This document shows positions 9,191 to 19,077 of a DNA stretch of 64,000 bases, one piece after another (positions within the stretch are counted from its first letter, which is position 1; each line of letters starts with the position of its first letter). Source of the DNA: Gammaproteobacteria bacterium (lineage in GTDB: Bacteria; Pseudomonadota; Gammaproteobacteria; Competibacterales; Competibacteraceae); NCBI GenBank assembly GCA_024234995.1, contig JACKNF010000004.1:124001-188000 (forward strand), written 5' to 3'. Under the pieces are notes generated by a model that was not told where the DNA came from, did no database searches, and saw only the letters and a list, made by a program, of their open reading frames with translations. Both the position numbers and the translations under genes were made by a program.

Positions 9191-10225
9191 TCAGTAATCG
9201 AAATGCCGCTTGCCCAAGAGAACTTTTAGAATCAACCATGCCTTGTCCCATTGGCCACGCAACGCCCGGCGTCCAGCCTGAATCAGCGTAGCCACATAGA
9301 CAGTGGGTAATCCCAGGGGGAAATACCGGCGAGTAATCAATAACTTGTTGCGAAATATATAGAAATCGGATAACAGTGATGAGGGGCGTGAGCCGGTCGG
9401 TGTGCCAATACTGCTCCCTTCCTTGTGATAGACCCTGGCGTCATCGGCGTAACAGAGCGCATAACGGCCCCCCGCCCGCAGGACCCAATCCACCTCTTCA
9501 TAGTAAAGAAAATAGCTCTCATCCATCAGCCCCACTTCCTCAAGGTAGGCACGGGGCAGCAGCCAGGAACAGCCGACGATATATGACATCTGCCGTTCGT
9601 ATGCAGCGGCATCGACCGCTTGGCTAGCGGGAAGAAACCGGCCTAGCGACTGCGACGAAATCGCCGTCCAGCGGTTGAAGCGGCCCCCGCCGAGCGCCTG
9701 CACGGTTTCGGGATGGCTGTAGAACAGGATGCGTGAACCGCAAGTTGCTGGACCGGGCTGATTGCGCAAGCGCCAAACCATACGCGTCAGACAATCTGGC
9801 TCCACAATCGTATCGTTGTTCAGCAGCCAGATATAGTCTGCGTCGCCACGAGCCAGCGCATAGCGCATCCCGGCATTATTACCGCCCGCGAAGCCCAGAT
9901 TCCCGCCACCATCGATCAGCAGCAACGCCGGGTCGCTTCCTGGGCCGCCTTGCTCAGCGCTCTTCCGGTCCAACAGTAAAAAATCCAGCGGCTTTTGAAT
10001 CGCTGGGGTCGACAAATGACGAAGCGGCGAATGTTCTGGCGGAACATAAGGCGTGCGCCCCGATGCCCACGCATCGAGATGTCCGAGTGAATCATCCCGT
10101 GAGGCGTTATCGCACACCACCACCCGATAATGTTCATAATCCTGGCGGAACAGCGATTCCAGACACTCAACCGTATCCATCCAGCCATTCCAGTTGACCA
10201 GAATGATGTAAACCTTAGCGGTCAT
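9191..10225 (-). CDS. family 2 glycosyltransferase, rhamnosyltransferase-like
   Basis: A 344-residue GT-A fold protein. The nucleotide-binding start (YIILVNWNGW, VVVCDNAS) is followed by GGGNLGFAGGNNAGM, the NNDT metal-site motif, GCSWLLPR and LYYEEVDWVLRA, all typical of GT2 enzymes adding sugars such as rhamnose to lipid-linked polysaccharide. The start is the ATG at 10225, which overlaps the stop of the upstream glycosyltransferase as ATGA; the frame extends to 10339 but lies inside that gene. About 40 extra residues between the DNAS and GGGN blocks are an insertion relative to short GT2 proteins. It acts at the cytoplasmic face of the membrane. The sugar is not predictable. Confidence 0.88.
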   Translation of the reverse strand: MTAKVYIILVNWNGWMDTVECLESLFRQDYEHYRVVVCDNASRDDSLGHLDAWASGRTPYVPPEHSPLRHLSTPAIQKPLDFLLLDRKSAEQGGPGSDPALLLIDGGGNLGFAGGNNAGMRYALARGDADYIWLLNNDTIVEPDCLTRMVWRLRNQPGPATCGSRILFYSHPETVQALGGGRFNRWTAISSQSLGRFLPASQAVDAAAYERQMSYIVGCSWLLPRAYLEEVGLMDESYFLYYEEVDWVLRAGGRYALCYADDARVYHKEGSSIGTPTGSRPSSLLSDFYIFRNKLLITRRYFPLGLPTVYVATLIQAGRRALRGQWDKAWLILKVLLGKRHFDY

Positions 10226-11427
10226 TGCGCGGATGGCCCCAGCAAGGACTGCAACGCCTGCTGCATAGAGCCAAGCACCCGATCCCACGTGTATTGGCTT
10301 TCCACTAGCAACCGGGACTCGCAGGCCAGTGTTTCCCAAGTCTGGCGATCAGTCAGCAGCGTGCTGATAGCCGCAATCATATCCGGCGCATGGTCGGCGA
10401 TAGCAACATGGCGCATATGCTCGACGTGCAAACCTTCGACGCCTACCGATGTTGTCACGGTGGGAATGCCCCGGCCCATCCCGCTAAGCACTTTCACCTT
10501 GATGCCCGCACCGAAGCGCAAGGGAGCCACAAAGACCCGGCTGCTTTGAAAGAGCGGTTCAAGGTCTTCCACGAAACCCAGGAATTCAATGGATGAATCT
10601 CCCGATGCCGCTTGCAATAACCGGGAGTCCGGGTTTTTTCCAGCAATCCGGAAACGCACGGGTGGATGCCGCTGCTTGATCTCCGGCCACACATTGGTTA
10701 GGAACCATAACAGACCATCAATATTCGCCTCCCAGGTCAATGTGCCGACATATAGCAAAACCGGTTCCGTCGTCTCATAGTCCAACGGTGGCTGGTTCAG
10801 CGTGGATTCGTCGCCTAGGTGATAAGTCACCCGGCATTTGTCCTGGTCAACACCGGCTTTGACCAGGCTGCCGATGTCATTCGGCGAAGCAAAAATCAAA
10901 TCAGCCCGGGCGCAGGCATTTATTTCGTAGCGGCGTACTCGCAGATATTCCAGATAACTGGCTAGGCGTATAACGGGGTTAGCGCCTGTCTTGGCGTAGC
11001 GCCGCCACATCAGGAAGTAGGCGTTGTGTTCGTGCAAGACCACGAACCCCCGGTAGTGATCGGGAACGTACTGAAAGACTTCATAGTGATCACAGAAGAT
11101 CAGATCGTAGTGATGCGCTCTATCTGCAATACGCCGTTGTAGAACATCCGAACGAGTACGGAACACATTAAGCGGTATACGTTGAACATAACTGCTTAAT
11201 AGCGAGCGCATCGACCGGGGAACCTTGACCGGTTCGCTGATGAATTCAGCTAAGTGAGCACGTTCTTCAAAGCTCGATCGATAGATTTCGTCATCGCCCT
11301 TCAGTGCGCATGCCAGACCTAATGAGTAATGTGCGCTAAGAAATTCGACCAGCTTCCAGCTCTTGATGCGCCCTCCGCTAAACGGGGGATAAGGTAATTC
11401 TGGGGTGAGAAAGAGAATGGAATGCAT
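10222..11427 (-). CDS. family 4-type glycosyltransferase
   Basis: A 401-residue GT-B protein. The N-terminus (LFLTPELPYPPFSGGRIKSW) has the acceptor-side glycine-rich loop. The C-terminal half has VLLYVGTLTWEANIDGLLWF and the donor-site region GAGIKVKVLSGMGRGIPTV, the usual GT4 signature with the common Glu of the second motif not evident. The family includes sugar transferases associated with exopolysaccharide and EpsH/PEP-CTERM loci. The start is the ATG at 11427, and the stop overlaps the next gene by 4 bp, so both glycosyltransferases are co-translated. It lies 30 bp downstream of the STAS-sugar transferase gene in the same direction. Confidence 0.88.
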   Translation of the reverse strand: MHSILFLTPELPYPPFSGGRIKSWKLVEFLSAHYSLGLACALKGDDEIYRSSFEERAHLAEFISEPVKVPRSMRSLLSSYVQRIPLNVFRTRSDVLQRRIADRAHHYDLIFCDHYEVFQYVPDHYRGFVVLHEHNAYFLMWRRYAKTGANPVIRLASYLEYLRVRRYEINACARADLIFASPNDIGSLVKAGVDQDKCRVTYHLGDESTLNQPPLDYETTEPVLLYVGTLTWEANIDGLLWFLTNVWPEIKQRHPPVRFRIAGKNPDSRLLQAASGDSSIEFLGFVEDLEPLFQSSRVFVAPLRFGAGIKVKVLSGMGRGIPTVTTSVGVEGLHVEHMRHVAIADHAPDMIAAISTLLTDRQTWETLACESRLLVESQYTWDRVLGSMQQALQSLLGPSAQ

Positions 11428-11457
11428 AGGGAGTCGTTTACCCTGGGATAGGCGTAG

Positions 11458-12438
11458 TCACATGGCACCGCTGTTTTTACTGAAGATCACTTTAATTGTT
11501 TTAAATAACAGATGGATATCGTAAAAAAAACTCCAATTGCGCTGGTAGCGCAAATCCAAGCGGATGATATCTTCAAAGTTCTTGATTGAGGAACGGCCAT
11601 GAACCTGCCACTCGCCGGTAATGCCCGGTTTGACGTCCAGGCGGCGCCATTCGGGTACGTCATATTGGTCGATCTCATCTGGCGTAGGTGGACGGGTGCC
11701 AACCAGGCTCATGGAGCCTTCCAAAACGTTCCAGAATTGTGGTAGTTCATCAAGACTAGTACGGCGTAGAAAGCGTCCTACCTGGGTGATGCGAGGATCA
11801 TCTTTCGCTTTGAAAATAGCACCCTCCGCCTCGTTCTTGACTTCATGTTTACGCGCTTCCGCATCGGCGGTCATCGAACGGAATTTCCACAGTTTAAATT
11901 TTTTGCCCATCCAGCCACAGCGGGTCTGACTGAAAAGCAACGGACCGGGACTATCGTGTTTGATCGCGATAGCAATGGGAATGAACAGGATGGCTGTGAT
12001 AAGCAGACCCGCTAGCGCACCGAGGACATCAATGAACCGTTTAGCATGCGAGCGAATGGAGGGATGCGTGACCGGCAAGGCAACCGTATCGAGCACATTC
12101 ATCGATCCAGCTTCGAGTTTCCCGCCATTGTCCTGCTCGACCGGTAATACCTTATCTAGACCGGTCATCGCCAATATTGCCCCGACTTGTGGATTAAATC
12201 GTGTGATTGTCAGGGTGATATTGCTGTTCTTGGACATTTTTATGCTGCTGGCAAGAGCACCGATTCCGCTACTATCCAGAAATGTAGTCTTGGAGAAATC
12301 TAGCACCACTTTTGAAGGATGACCGGCTGCCTCGCAGATCGACCGGAAGGCGTTGCGAAATGACACCGCCTCAACGACGGTCAGTTCCTTGGGGATTTCT
12401 ATGATCTTGGTATCGTCCACCTCATTTTGAGAGTGCAT
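11458..12438 (-). CDS. STAS domain fused to an undecaprenyl-phosphate sugar transferase
   Basis: A 326-residue two-domain protein. Residues 1-105 form a STAS (anti-sigma factor antagonist) domain with LDFSKTTFLDSSGIGAL, where the Ser of DSSG is the position phosphorylated in SpoIIAA-type proteins. Residues 130-326 form a bacterial sugar transferase (WbaP/ExoY class) with one membrane segment (VLGALAGLLITAILFIPIAI), KLWKFRSM, RRTSLDELPQFWNVL, GTRPP and KPGITGEWQVHGR. This enzyme class moves a sugar-1-phosphate to undecaprenyl phosphate and starts exopolysaccharide synthesis. GGAG eight bases before the ATG at 12438 fixes the start. It probably heads the operon with the two glycosyltransferases. 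Control of polysaccharide initiation through the STAS domain is inference. Confidence 0.92.
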   Translation of the reverse strand: MHSQNEVDDTKIIEIPKELTVVEAVSFRNAFRSICEAAGHPSKVVLDFSKTTFLDSSGIGALASSIKMSKNSNITLTITRFNPQVGAILAMTGLDKVLPVEQDNGGKLEAGSMNVLDTVALPVTHPSIRSHAKRFIDVLGALAGLLITAILFIPIAIAIKHDSPGPLLFSQTRCGWMGKKFKLWKFRSMTADAEARKHEVKNEAEGAIFKAKDDPRITQVGRFLRRTSLDELPQFWNVLEGSMSLVGTRPPTPDEIDQYDVPEWRRLDVKPGITGEWQVHGRSSIKNFEDIIRLDLRYQRNWSFFYDIHLLFKTIKVIFSKNSGAM

Positions 12439-12977
12439 CACTCTATCTCCAAATGCCGCAATATTTTGGCCCTAAACCCAATCACCACTGGCTTTTATCT
12501 GGTGAGTTGAGACTCAGTGAGCTAAATAGCCGACTGAAAAAGAACATATCTGAAAATTAGTAAAGCATGTTTCAAGCGGGCTAGCTGGTTTTTATACGAA
12601 TTATATTCGATGATGATATAAGAGCGATTCTCACACTTTGCCTTAAATTGTATCTTACGGCTAGCTTTGACTGATCGGTGATCGTTTTATCCATCAACTG
12701 GAATGCATCACCTTCTATACGGGCGATAGATCCAAAATTCTCTCTCTACCCCTCCTCTTTTTGCAGAAGAAACCGAAATGCTCTCTCTATGAATAAGCAT
12801 CAAGGCAATTCCCGTATGAAGTACCTGAACCTTACTATGAAAGACAGGACGGGTTAGCGAAGCATAACCCGTCACAATAAGGATTCGACCAATAGCGGGT
12901 TAGGCATGAACCGTAACCCGTTCTACAATGCATCTGCAATGGCTCTCGATTCTGGTAGCGTTTTTGCGGGAATTGAT
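12439..12977. other. intergenic stretch between polysaccharide and copper loci
   Basis: About 540 bp with no ORF I can support. The half near 12440-12730 is AT-rich and should hold the promoter of the STAS-sugar transferase operon, which reads leftward. The right part holds two hairpins with the same stem (listed separately). I see no clear sigma-54 or sigma-70 pair that I would defend. Confidence 0.5.
12849..12920. repeat. two successive hairpins with a shared CGGGTTA/TAACCCG stem
   Basis: The first dyad, 12849-12872, has arms ACGGGTTA and TAACCCGT around an 8-base loop GCGAAGCA. The second, 12896-12920, has arms CGGGTTA and TAACCCG around 11 bases. Stems of this kind with GGGTTA.CGAAGC.TAACCC are frequent mobile intergenic repeats in gammaproteobacteria. 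They lie beyond the 3' end of cusA (minus strand), so they could also act in RNA 3'-end stability. Confidence 0.6.
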
Positions 12978-15900
12978 TTAAATCTTATCCACAGACATCA
13001 CCGGAGCCACGGCAAGCGTGGAAGCCCTTGGCGCTTTGCTAATCGCCCAGCTCTTCCAAATCAGATACATCGCAGGGATCACTACCAAGGTCAATAACGT
13101 GGCACTGACGATGCCGCCGACCATCGGTGCGGCGATCCGTTGCATCACCTCAGACCCCGTGCCAGCCCCATGCATGATCGGCAACAGCCCGGCAATGATA
13201 GTGGCAACCGTCATCATCTTGGGGCGCAACCGCAATAAAGCACCCTCAACGACCGCCTCACGCAGTTCAGCCAAGGTCACAGATCGTCCTTCCGCCTGAG
13301 CCGTTTCGCGCCGCCGGGTGAGCGCCTGATCAAGGTAAACCAGCATCACGACCCCGGTTTCCGCTGCTACTCCAGCCAAGGCGATAAAACCGACGCCGAC
13401 CGCCACCGACAGATTGTAGCCCAGCCAGTACAACAGCCAGATTCCGCCCAGCAGAGCGAACGGCAGCGTACCCATGATGAGCACTGCCTCACCCAGCCGG
13501 CCAAAGCTGAGATAGAGCAGCAGAAAGATGATAACCAGCGTCACTGGCGCCACCAGCTGCAGCTTAGCCAGCGCCCGGTTCAGGTACTCGTACTGGCCCG
13601 ACCAGCGCAACGAATAGCCGGCCGGCAGCGCCACCTGCTCCGCCACCGCCTTGCGCGCCTCGGCGATGAAAGAACCAATGTCGCGGTCCTGGATATCCAC
13701 GAAGGTGATGCCGGTCAACCGGGCGTTCTCGCTTTGCAGCATCGCCGGCCCGGCGACGATTTTCACCTCGGCGACCTGACTTAGCGGCACGACTGCGCCT
13801 GTCGGGGTAACAATAGGCAGATCACGCAGCCGTTCCAGTGAATCGCGTGCTGCCTGCGGATAGCGCAAGTTGACCGGGTAACGTTCCAGCCCTTCCACCG
13901 TCTCGGTGACATTCATTCCACCAACGGCGGTGTTAATCACCTCCTGCACGTCGTTGATGTTTAATCCCAGCCGGGCGGCGGCCAGCCGGTCGATCGCCAT
14001 GTCGACATAGCGGCCACCGGCCACTCGCTCGGAAAAGACGGAGGCGGCACCGGGGATGGTGCGGATCACTTGTTCCAGTTTTTCCCCGACCTGCTGGATC
14101 ACAGCGGGATCGCTGCCGGCCACCTTAACTCCCAGCGGCGTCTTGATGCCGGTGGCCAGCATGTTGATCCGGTTCTTGATCGGCATCACCCAGGCATTAC
14201 TTAACCCTGGAAACCGGACGATGCGATCCAGTTCGGCGATCAAATCCGCGGTCGTCAGCCCCGGCCGCCATGCGGAACGTGGTTTCAATTGAATCGCGGT
14301 TTCGATCATGCTCAACGGCGCAGGATCGGTTGCGGTTTCTGCCCGGCCCACCTTGCCGAACACCCGCCGCACCTCCGGCACGGCGCGGATCAGCTTATCG
14401 GTTTGCTGCATGATTTCCACGGCCTTGCCGATGGACACCGCGGAAAGGTGGTTGGCATGTACAGTAAATCGCCTTCATCTAAATCAGGCATGAATTCAAC
14501 ACCCAGCCTTGCAGCGGCCACCATGCCGTTAAGGTCAGCAGACCCGCCAGCAACACCACTGGCCAGGGATGATGCAGTACCAGTCTGACGAACGGGCGGT
14601 AGCCCGCCATCAGCAAGCGGTTGAGCGGATTATGGCTCTCCGGATGAATCCGGCCGCGCACCAGCCAGCCCATCAGCACCGGAACCAGAGTGATGGCCAA
14701 CCCGCGGAAACCGCCATAGCATAGGTCTTGGTGTAGGCCAGTGGCGCGAACAGCCGCCCTTCCTGCGCTTCAGGGCAAACACCGGCAGGAAACGACGGTA
14801 ATCACCAACAGCGAAAAAACAGCGGTGGTCGACCTCGCAGAGGCCCGGCGAATGATGCGCCAGCGTTCGGCCTCATTCCGGGGCTGGGTCTGTTCAGATG
14901 CTTGTGCAGGTTCTCGACCATGACGATGGCGGCATCGACCATGGTGCCAATAGCGATAGCGATGCCACCCAGCGAGAGGATATTGGCGTTAATGCCCTGC
15001 CAGCGCATGATAGCGAAGGCGGCTAAAATCCAACCGGGAGGCTGATCAGGATCACCAGCGAGGAACGCAGGTGAAACAGGAACAGCGCGCAGACAATAAC
15101 GACGACAGATTCTTCGACCAGCTTCGCCGAGATTCTTCACCGCCCGCAAATTAAATCGGAACGGTCGTAACCGGGACGATCTCCACCCCTTCCGGCAAGC
15201 CGCGCCGCAACTGATCCAAAGCTTAGCCTGACTGCTTCGATAGTGGTCAGGGCGTTCTCGCCACGCGCATCACGATGATGCCACCCACCACCTCGCCTTG
15301 GCTGTCCAGTTCCGCTGCGCCGCGCCGCACCGGCCCTAATCGAATATCGGCCACATCATCCAGCAAGATGGGCGTACCATGTCATGACACCGAGCGGCAT
15401 CCGCCGCAAGTCCTCGATGCGTTGCAGATAGCCGCGCGAGCGTACCATGTACCGGCTTCCGCCAATTCGATCACCGAGACCGCCGACTTCCTGATTGGCA
15501 TTCTGGATAGCCATGCGCACGCGCAAGCGGCAGATTGTGGCACGCAAGCGATTGGGATCGAGCACCACTTGGTATGCTTGACCATGCCGCCGACCGTAGC
15601 GACCTCGGCCACGCCATCCACTGACTGCAATTCGTATTTCGAGAACCAGTCCTGCAAGGAGCGCAATTGCGCAAGTCGTGACGCCGCTGCGATCCACCAG
15701 CGCGTACTCATAGACCCAGCCGACTCCGTCGCATCCGGCCCGAGCGCGGCTGCGCCTGCGGCGGCAGGCGGGCGCGATCTGGCTGAGATATTCCAGCACG
15801 CGCGAGCGTGCCCAGTACAAATCCGTGCCATCGGCGAAAATGACGTGAACGAAGGAATCGCCAAAGCCGGAGTAGCCGCGCACCGTCACTGCGCCTGGCA

Positions 15901-16126
15901 CAGCCAGCAACGCTGTTGCGAGAGGTAGGTCACCTGGCTCTCCACTACCTGCGGCGCCTGGCCAGGATAGTTGGTCTTGACGATGACCTGCACATCAGAC
16001 AGATCCGGCAAAGCGTCTAGCGGAATATGACGAGCCGACCACGCACCCCAGCCCGCCAGCAGCAAAGGTCATCAGGGTGACAAGCAGCCGGTTCTGGATA
16101 GACCAGTGAATGATAGCGGCGATCAT
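12978..16126 (-). pseudogene. cusA: CusA-type copper/silver RND efflux pump, frameshifted
   Basis: The region encodes a heavy-metal-efflux RND protein of normal length (about 1050 codons), but the frame breaks at least four times. The longest open segment, 12978-14438, is the C-terminal half (GVAAETGVVMLVYLDQAL, LRPKMMTVATIIAGLLPIM, PMVGGIVSATLLTLVVIPAMY). Further segments at 14479-14700, 14802-15149 (GTMVDAAIVMVENLHKHL) and 15356-15910 (GSRYMVRSRGY) carry the expected middle and N-terminal parts. The N-terminus begins at the ATG at 16126, which overlaps the cusB stop as ATGA. In the family this inner-membrane proton antiporter expels Cu(I)/Ag(I) with CusB and CusC. The breaks are single-base indels with conserved sequence on both sides, so they are recent or technical. 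CusC is not present in the window. Confidence 0.85.
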
Positions 16127-17618
16127 GGCTGTATCCTCGCGGCATCGACTGCATCGATCACATAGCCCCCATCCTCACTCTCGCTGATCCGGAAGCGCAG
16201 CTTGCGGCCCGGCTAACTGGTCCAACCGACGCCCCGAGCGGCGGAAAATCCATGGTCATGGCGGGCCAGTTCAATTCCGGGATCGGCGCATGGGTCACAT
16301 TCAGGATGTGCGACTCGGCCTCGACCGTATTGATCATCCCTTCAGCCCAGATCTCCGGCTTCGGCAGGGCGGTTAATCGCTGGATGCTAGCACGAATGCT
16401 GCTTTCGGAATCCAGCAGGAACTGGGCAGAGGTGACGGCCTGCTCCCCTTTCTCCAACCCTGAAAGGATTTCCATCCGCTCGCCAGATTCGATCCCGGTT
16501 TGCACCGTGCGCGCCTCGAACCGGCCTTCGCCAAGCGCCACGATGACCCGTTGTTCGACTCCGGCAGGAATCAGCGCCTCGCGGGGAATGTACAGGACGT
16601 CGCGGCGAGGTTCGGCATGGATCACGACATCGGTGAACATGTTGAACTTAAGCCGCTCACCGGGATTAGGAAAACGCAGCCGGGCCCGCACAGTGCGAGT
16701 CTTAGGCTCGACATCGGGATAGATGTACTCCACTACGCCTTGCCAGATTTCGCCGGGCGCATGAGGCAATCGCACCTCGGCTTTTTGGCCGACTGCTAGC
16801 CAGCCCGCCTGTTGCTCGAATACTTCGACTTTGATCCACACGGTGGACGGGTCCGCCAATGTCATCAGCTCGGTTTGCGGCATGACATACATGCCTTCGC
16901 GAATGTTCAGCACCGAAACGATGCCATCCTGTCTGGCATACACAGCGGTCAATTGACGAACGCGCCCTTCCTTTTCTAGTTGCTGAATTTGGTTCTCCGC
17001 CACGCCCAGCGCCAGCAACCGGTCACGGGCGGACACTTTCAGCAACGAGATGCCACCGCGCAATGATTGCAGATACTCCTCCTGCGCGTTGGTCAAGTCA
17101 GGCGCGTAGACCTCCATCAATAGATCACCCTTGCGCACCCGCGCACCCAAAGTGCGCACTCGCAAATTTTCCACCCAACCGCTGGCGCGCAAATGGACAT
17201 GACTTAGGGCGCGTTCGTCGTAGTCGACATAACCGACGGTCTCAATACGCCGTGCCAGATCGCCACGCTCCACCTGGGCAGTGCGTACACCCAAATTGTT
17301 GACCACCTCCGGGGCAATGGTGAAGCCAGGACCGGCATTGCCGCTTTCATCACCGCCGGCATAGACCGGAATGTAATCCATGCCCATATCATCCTTGGCT
17401 GGTGTATCGGAGAAGATAGTTGGATTCATCGGATGCCGATATTTGATCGGCTTACGTTCGGCGGCATCACTCTCTTGCCTTTCTTGAGGAAGCGTTGAGG
17501 TGGAAGAGGCAGAGACTTCAATATCGAAATGCGCCAGCCAAGGTTGTATATAGGGCGCCAATACTATGCCAGCGCCAAATAACAGAATGGCAATCACTGT
17601 TGCCAGAAGGGTTTTCAT
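16123..17618 (-). CDS. cusB: CusB-type periplasmic adaptor with N-terminal metal-binding and C-terminal CusF-like domains
   Basis: A membrane-fusion protein with an N-terminal anchor (residues 5-22), a heavy-metal-binding segment (YRHPMNPTIFSDTPAKDDMG), the lipoyl/hairpin and beta-barrel body (YAPDLTNAQEEYL, VWIKVEVFEQQAGWL), and a C-terminal CusF-like domain with WPAMTMDF, the Trp-Met-Met copper site. As written the frame ends at 16158 with an unrelated tail. One base change of phase near 16210 restores PGRKLRFRISESEDGGYVI and ends at a TGA overlapping the cusA start, so I give 16123 as the true end. Start ATG at 17618. It passes Cu(I)/Ag(I) to CusA in the periplasm. The frameshift is the first of many in this region. 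Confidence 0.85.
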
Positions 17619-17669
17619 GCAAGCAGACTCCCTGAAAAATCACACCGGGCGGCCACTGGGCCGCGTTCT

Positions 17670-18092
17670 TAGCAAAACGGGTGACAACAGAAAGCGCTAG
17701 AGACGCAGAATCCGGGAACGCTGCAACGGCATCGGCTCGATAGCAGCAATGAAACGGTGAGAAGAATAGCGTTGGCCCGACCAGTCCGGCGGCAGCAGCC
17801 GTCACGGTTACCGGTACCAACCCGTCTAACCCATTGGCGAAAAGAGCCATATAAATCAACTCTACTGTACTCACCAAGTACTTGCAGGCAAGCGCCATCG
17901 TGGCAGGACTCGTGTGGTAAGTCGCGGGTATATCCGGGACGCTGCTGTAACAGCGGCAGCCTTGGGCGCCAGCAACACGGAATCCGTGCCGGACGGCATC
18001 GAACAAGCGTGGACACGGAATGCCAGCAACAGGATCAACAGCAGAATCGTTATGATACTACTGGGTTGCTGGGTAAGATTGCGCCAATTCAC
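17670..18092 (-). pseudogene. frameshifted ORF for a small exported protein upstream of cusBA
   Basis: An ATG at 18092 begins a good signal peptide (SIITILLLILLLAFRVHACS) in a 73-residue ORF; the reading then continues in other frames through CKYLVSTVELIYMALFANG to about 17670. Short secreted proteins of this layout often precede heavy-metal efflux genes, but I cannot name the family. It is on the same strand as cusBA and ends about 50 bp before cusB, so it is likely the first gene of that operon. At least two indels break it. Confidence 0.4.
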
Positions 18093-18455
18093 TGTGTTAA
18101 TATCAACCTTTGTGAGTCCGTTTGTTGGATTGTGCCAGTGATTCCAGTTCCAACATCAGGCAATCAACTGTCATATCTTTGGTTCTCTTGCGTTTTTAAT
18201 CGCCTTGAAACGATCGCCGTCCGCTGCAACGGGTATGATCTTTCACCTCAAAAACGAGGGCGAACTGCACTCCATCATCTCAGGCGGATTTTCCTTAAAT
18301 CTAGTAAATAAAATAGTTGAATTACGCGGACGTACAGCCACTCATAATCTCAATGGCTCATGAAGCCGTGGAAGAAAATCTATCGAGGAAAACTTCCGGT
18401 CTTTTTCATAGTTCCATTCTTTCAAAAGCTGGAGCCTCCTCAAACGCAGGGCAGT
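18093..18455. other. intergenic stretch, no gene seen
   Basis: About 360 bp between the small cus-linked ORF and the MaoC-like remnant. Open frames here are short, lack ribosome sites and show no recognisable protein. It should contain the promoter of the leftward cus genes, but I could not pick out a convincing box or a CueR/CopR-type operator. Confidence 0.4.
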
Positions 18456-18943
18456 TCAGCCGTCAAATTGCCGCTCTGTTTGACTTTCATTGGGCCTTTT
18501 GGTGACCAGCAGAGTGGTCTTATATTCGATCACCAGCTGATCACGCTGGTTATAGGTTTTATTCTTGTAAATAAAGAAGGAACCTCTCCGGGTTTTGGTG
18601 GCACGAAGATCAACCACTTCAGCTCTGCCCGGGCGTGTCTCCAAACAACACAGGAGAGGTGATCTTCATCTGGTCGACGCCCAGATACGCATAAATTTCA
18701 TAGCCATCCTGGCAGTAATCCGGCGATTGTGTCCGCATGGTGAACCAGACCGTCGGCGACGGCAAAGATAACTGGGCCTGCCAGAGAGCGTTCCTTAAAC
18801 CAAGTTCCTCATGCGTACTCAGCATTGCTATGAACAGCCATATTGAACCAGGTGAGTTGATGCAGGATGGAGAAATCCCCGGCATCCAACGTTCTGCATC
18901 CCGGCAAGGAATTTTTGGTACCTGGGGTGACTTTATCCATCAT
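18456..18943 (-). pseudogene. MaoC-like acyl dehydratase remnant, frameshifted
   Basis: Reading from an ATG at 18943 (CAGGAG about 8 bases upstream) gives MMDKVTPGTKNSLPGCRTLD, then a frame change leads to EELGLRNALWQAQLSLPSP, VWFTMRTQSPDYCQ and VDQMKITSPVLFGDT, and a second change to AEVVDLRATKTRRGSFFIYK and NQRDQLVIEYKTTLLVTKRP. The last block matches the hot-dog fold end of MaoC/FabZ-like hydratases (new function of GDT..EV...R...NQ.G..V......LV..RP). It would be about 160 residues when repaired. It stands alone between cus genes and the carbonic anhydrase. Assignment rests on pattern only. Confidence 0.5.
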
Positions 18944-19077
18944 TCGTGATAACTCCTGTAAGACATGGGGCCTAAGAGAAAAATAGCTGCTCTAAGGTAC
19001 ATTTGTAAGATCCATGCCTGTGAGTCAGCTTCGCACGGCTGATATGGATTCCGGACTGCCTGCACCACTACGCTCTG

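Noticed and set aside
9733..10197. 154-codon plus-strand ORF inside the glycosyltransferase gene
   Set aside because: Arg/His/Ser-rich shadow of a GC-rich gene on the other strand.
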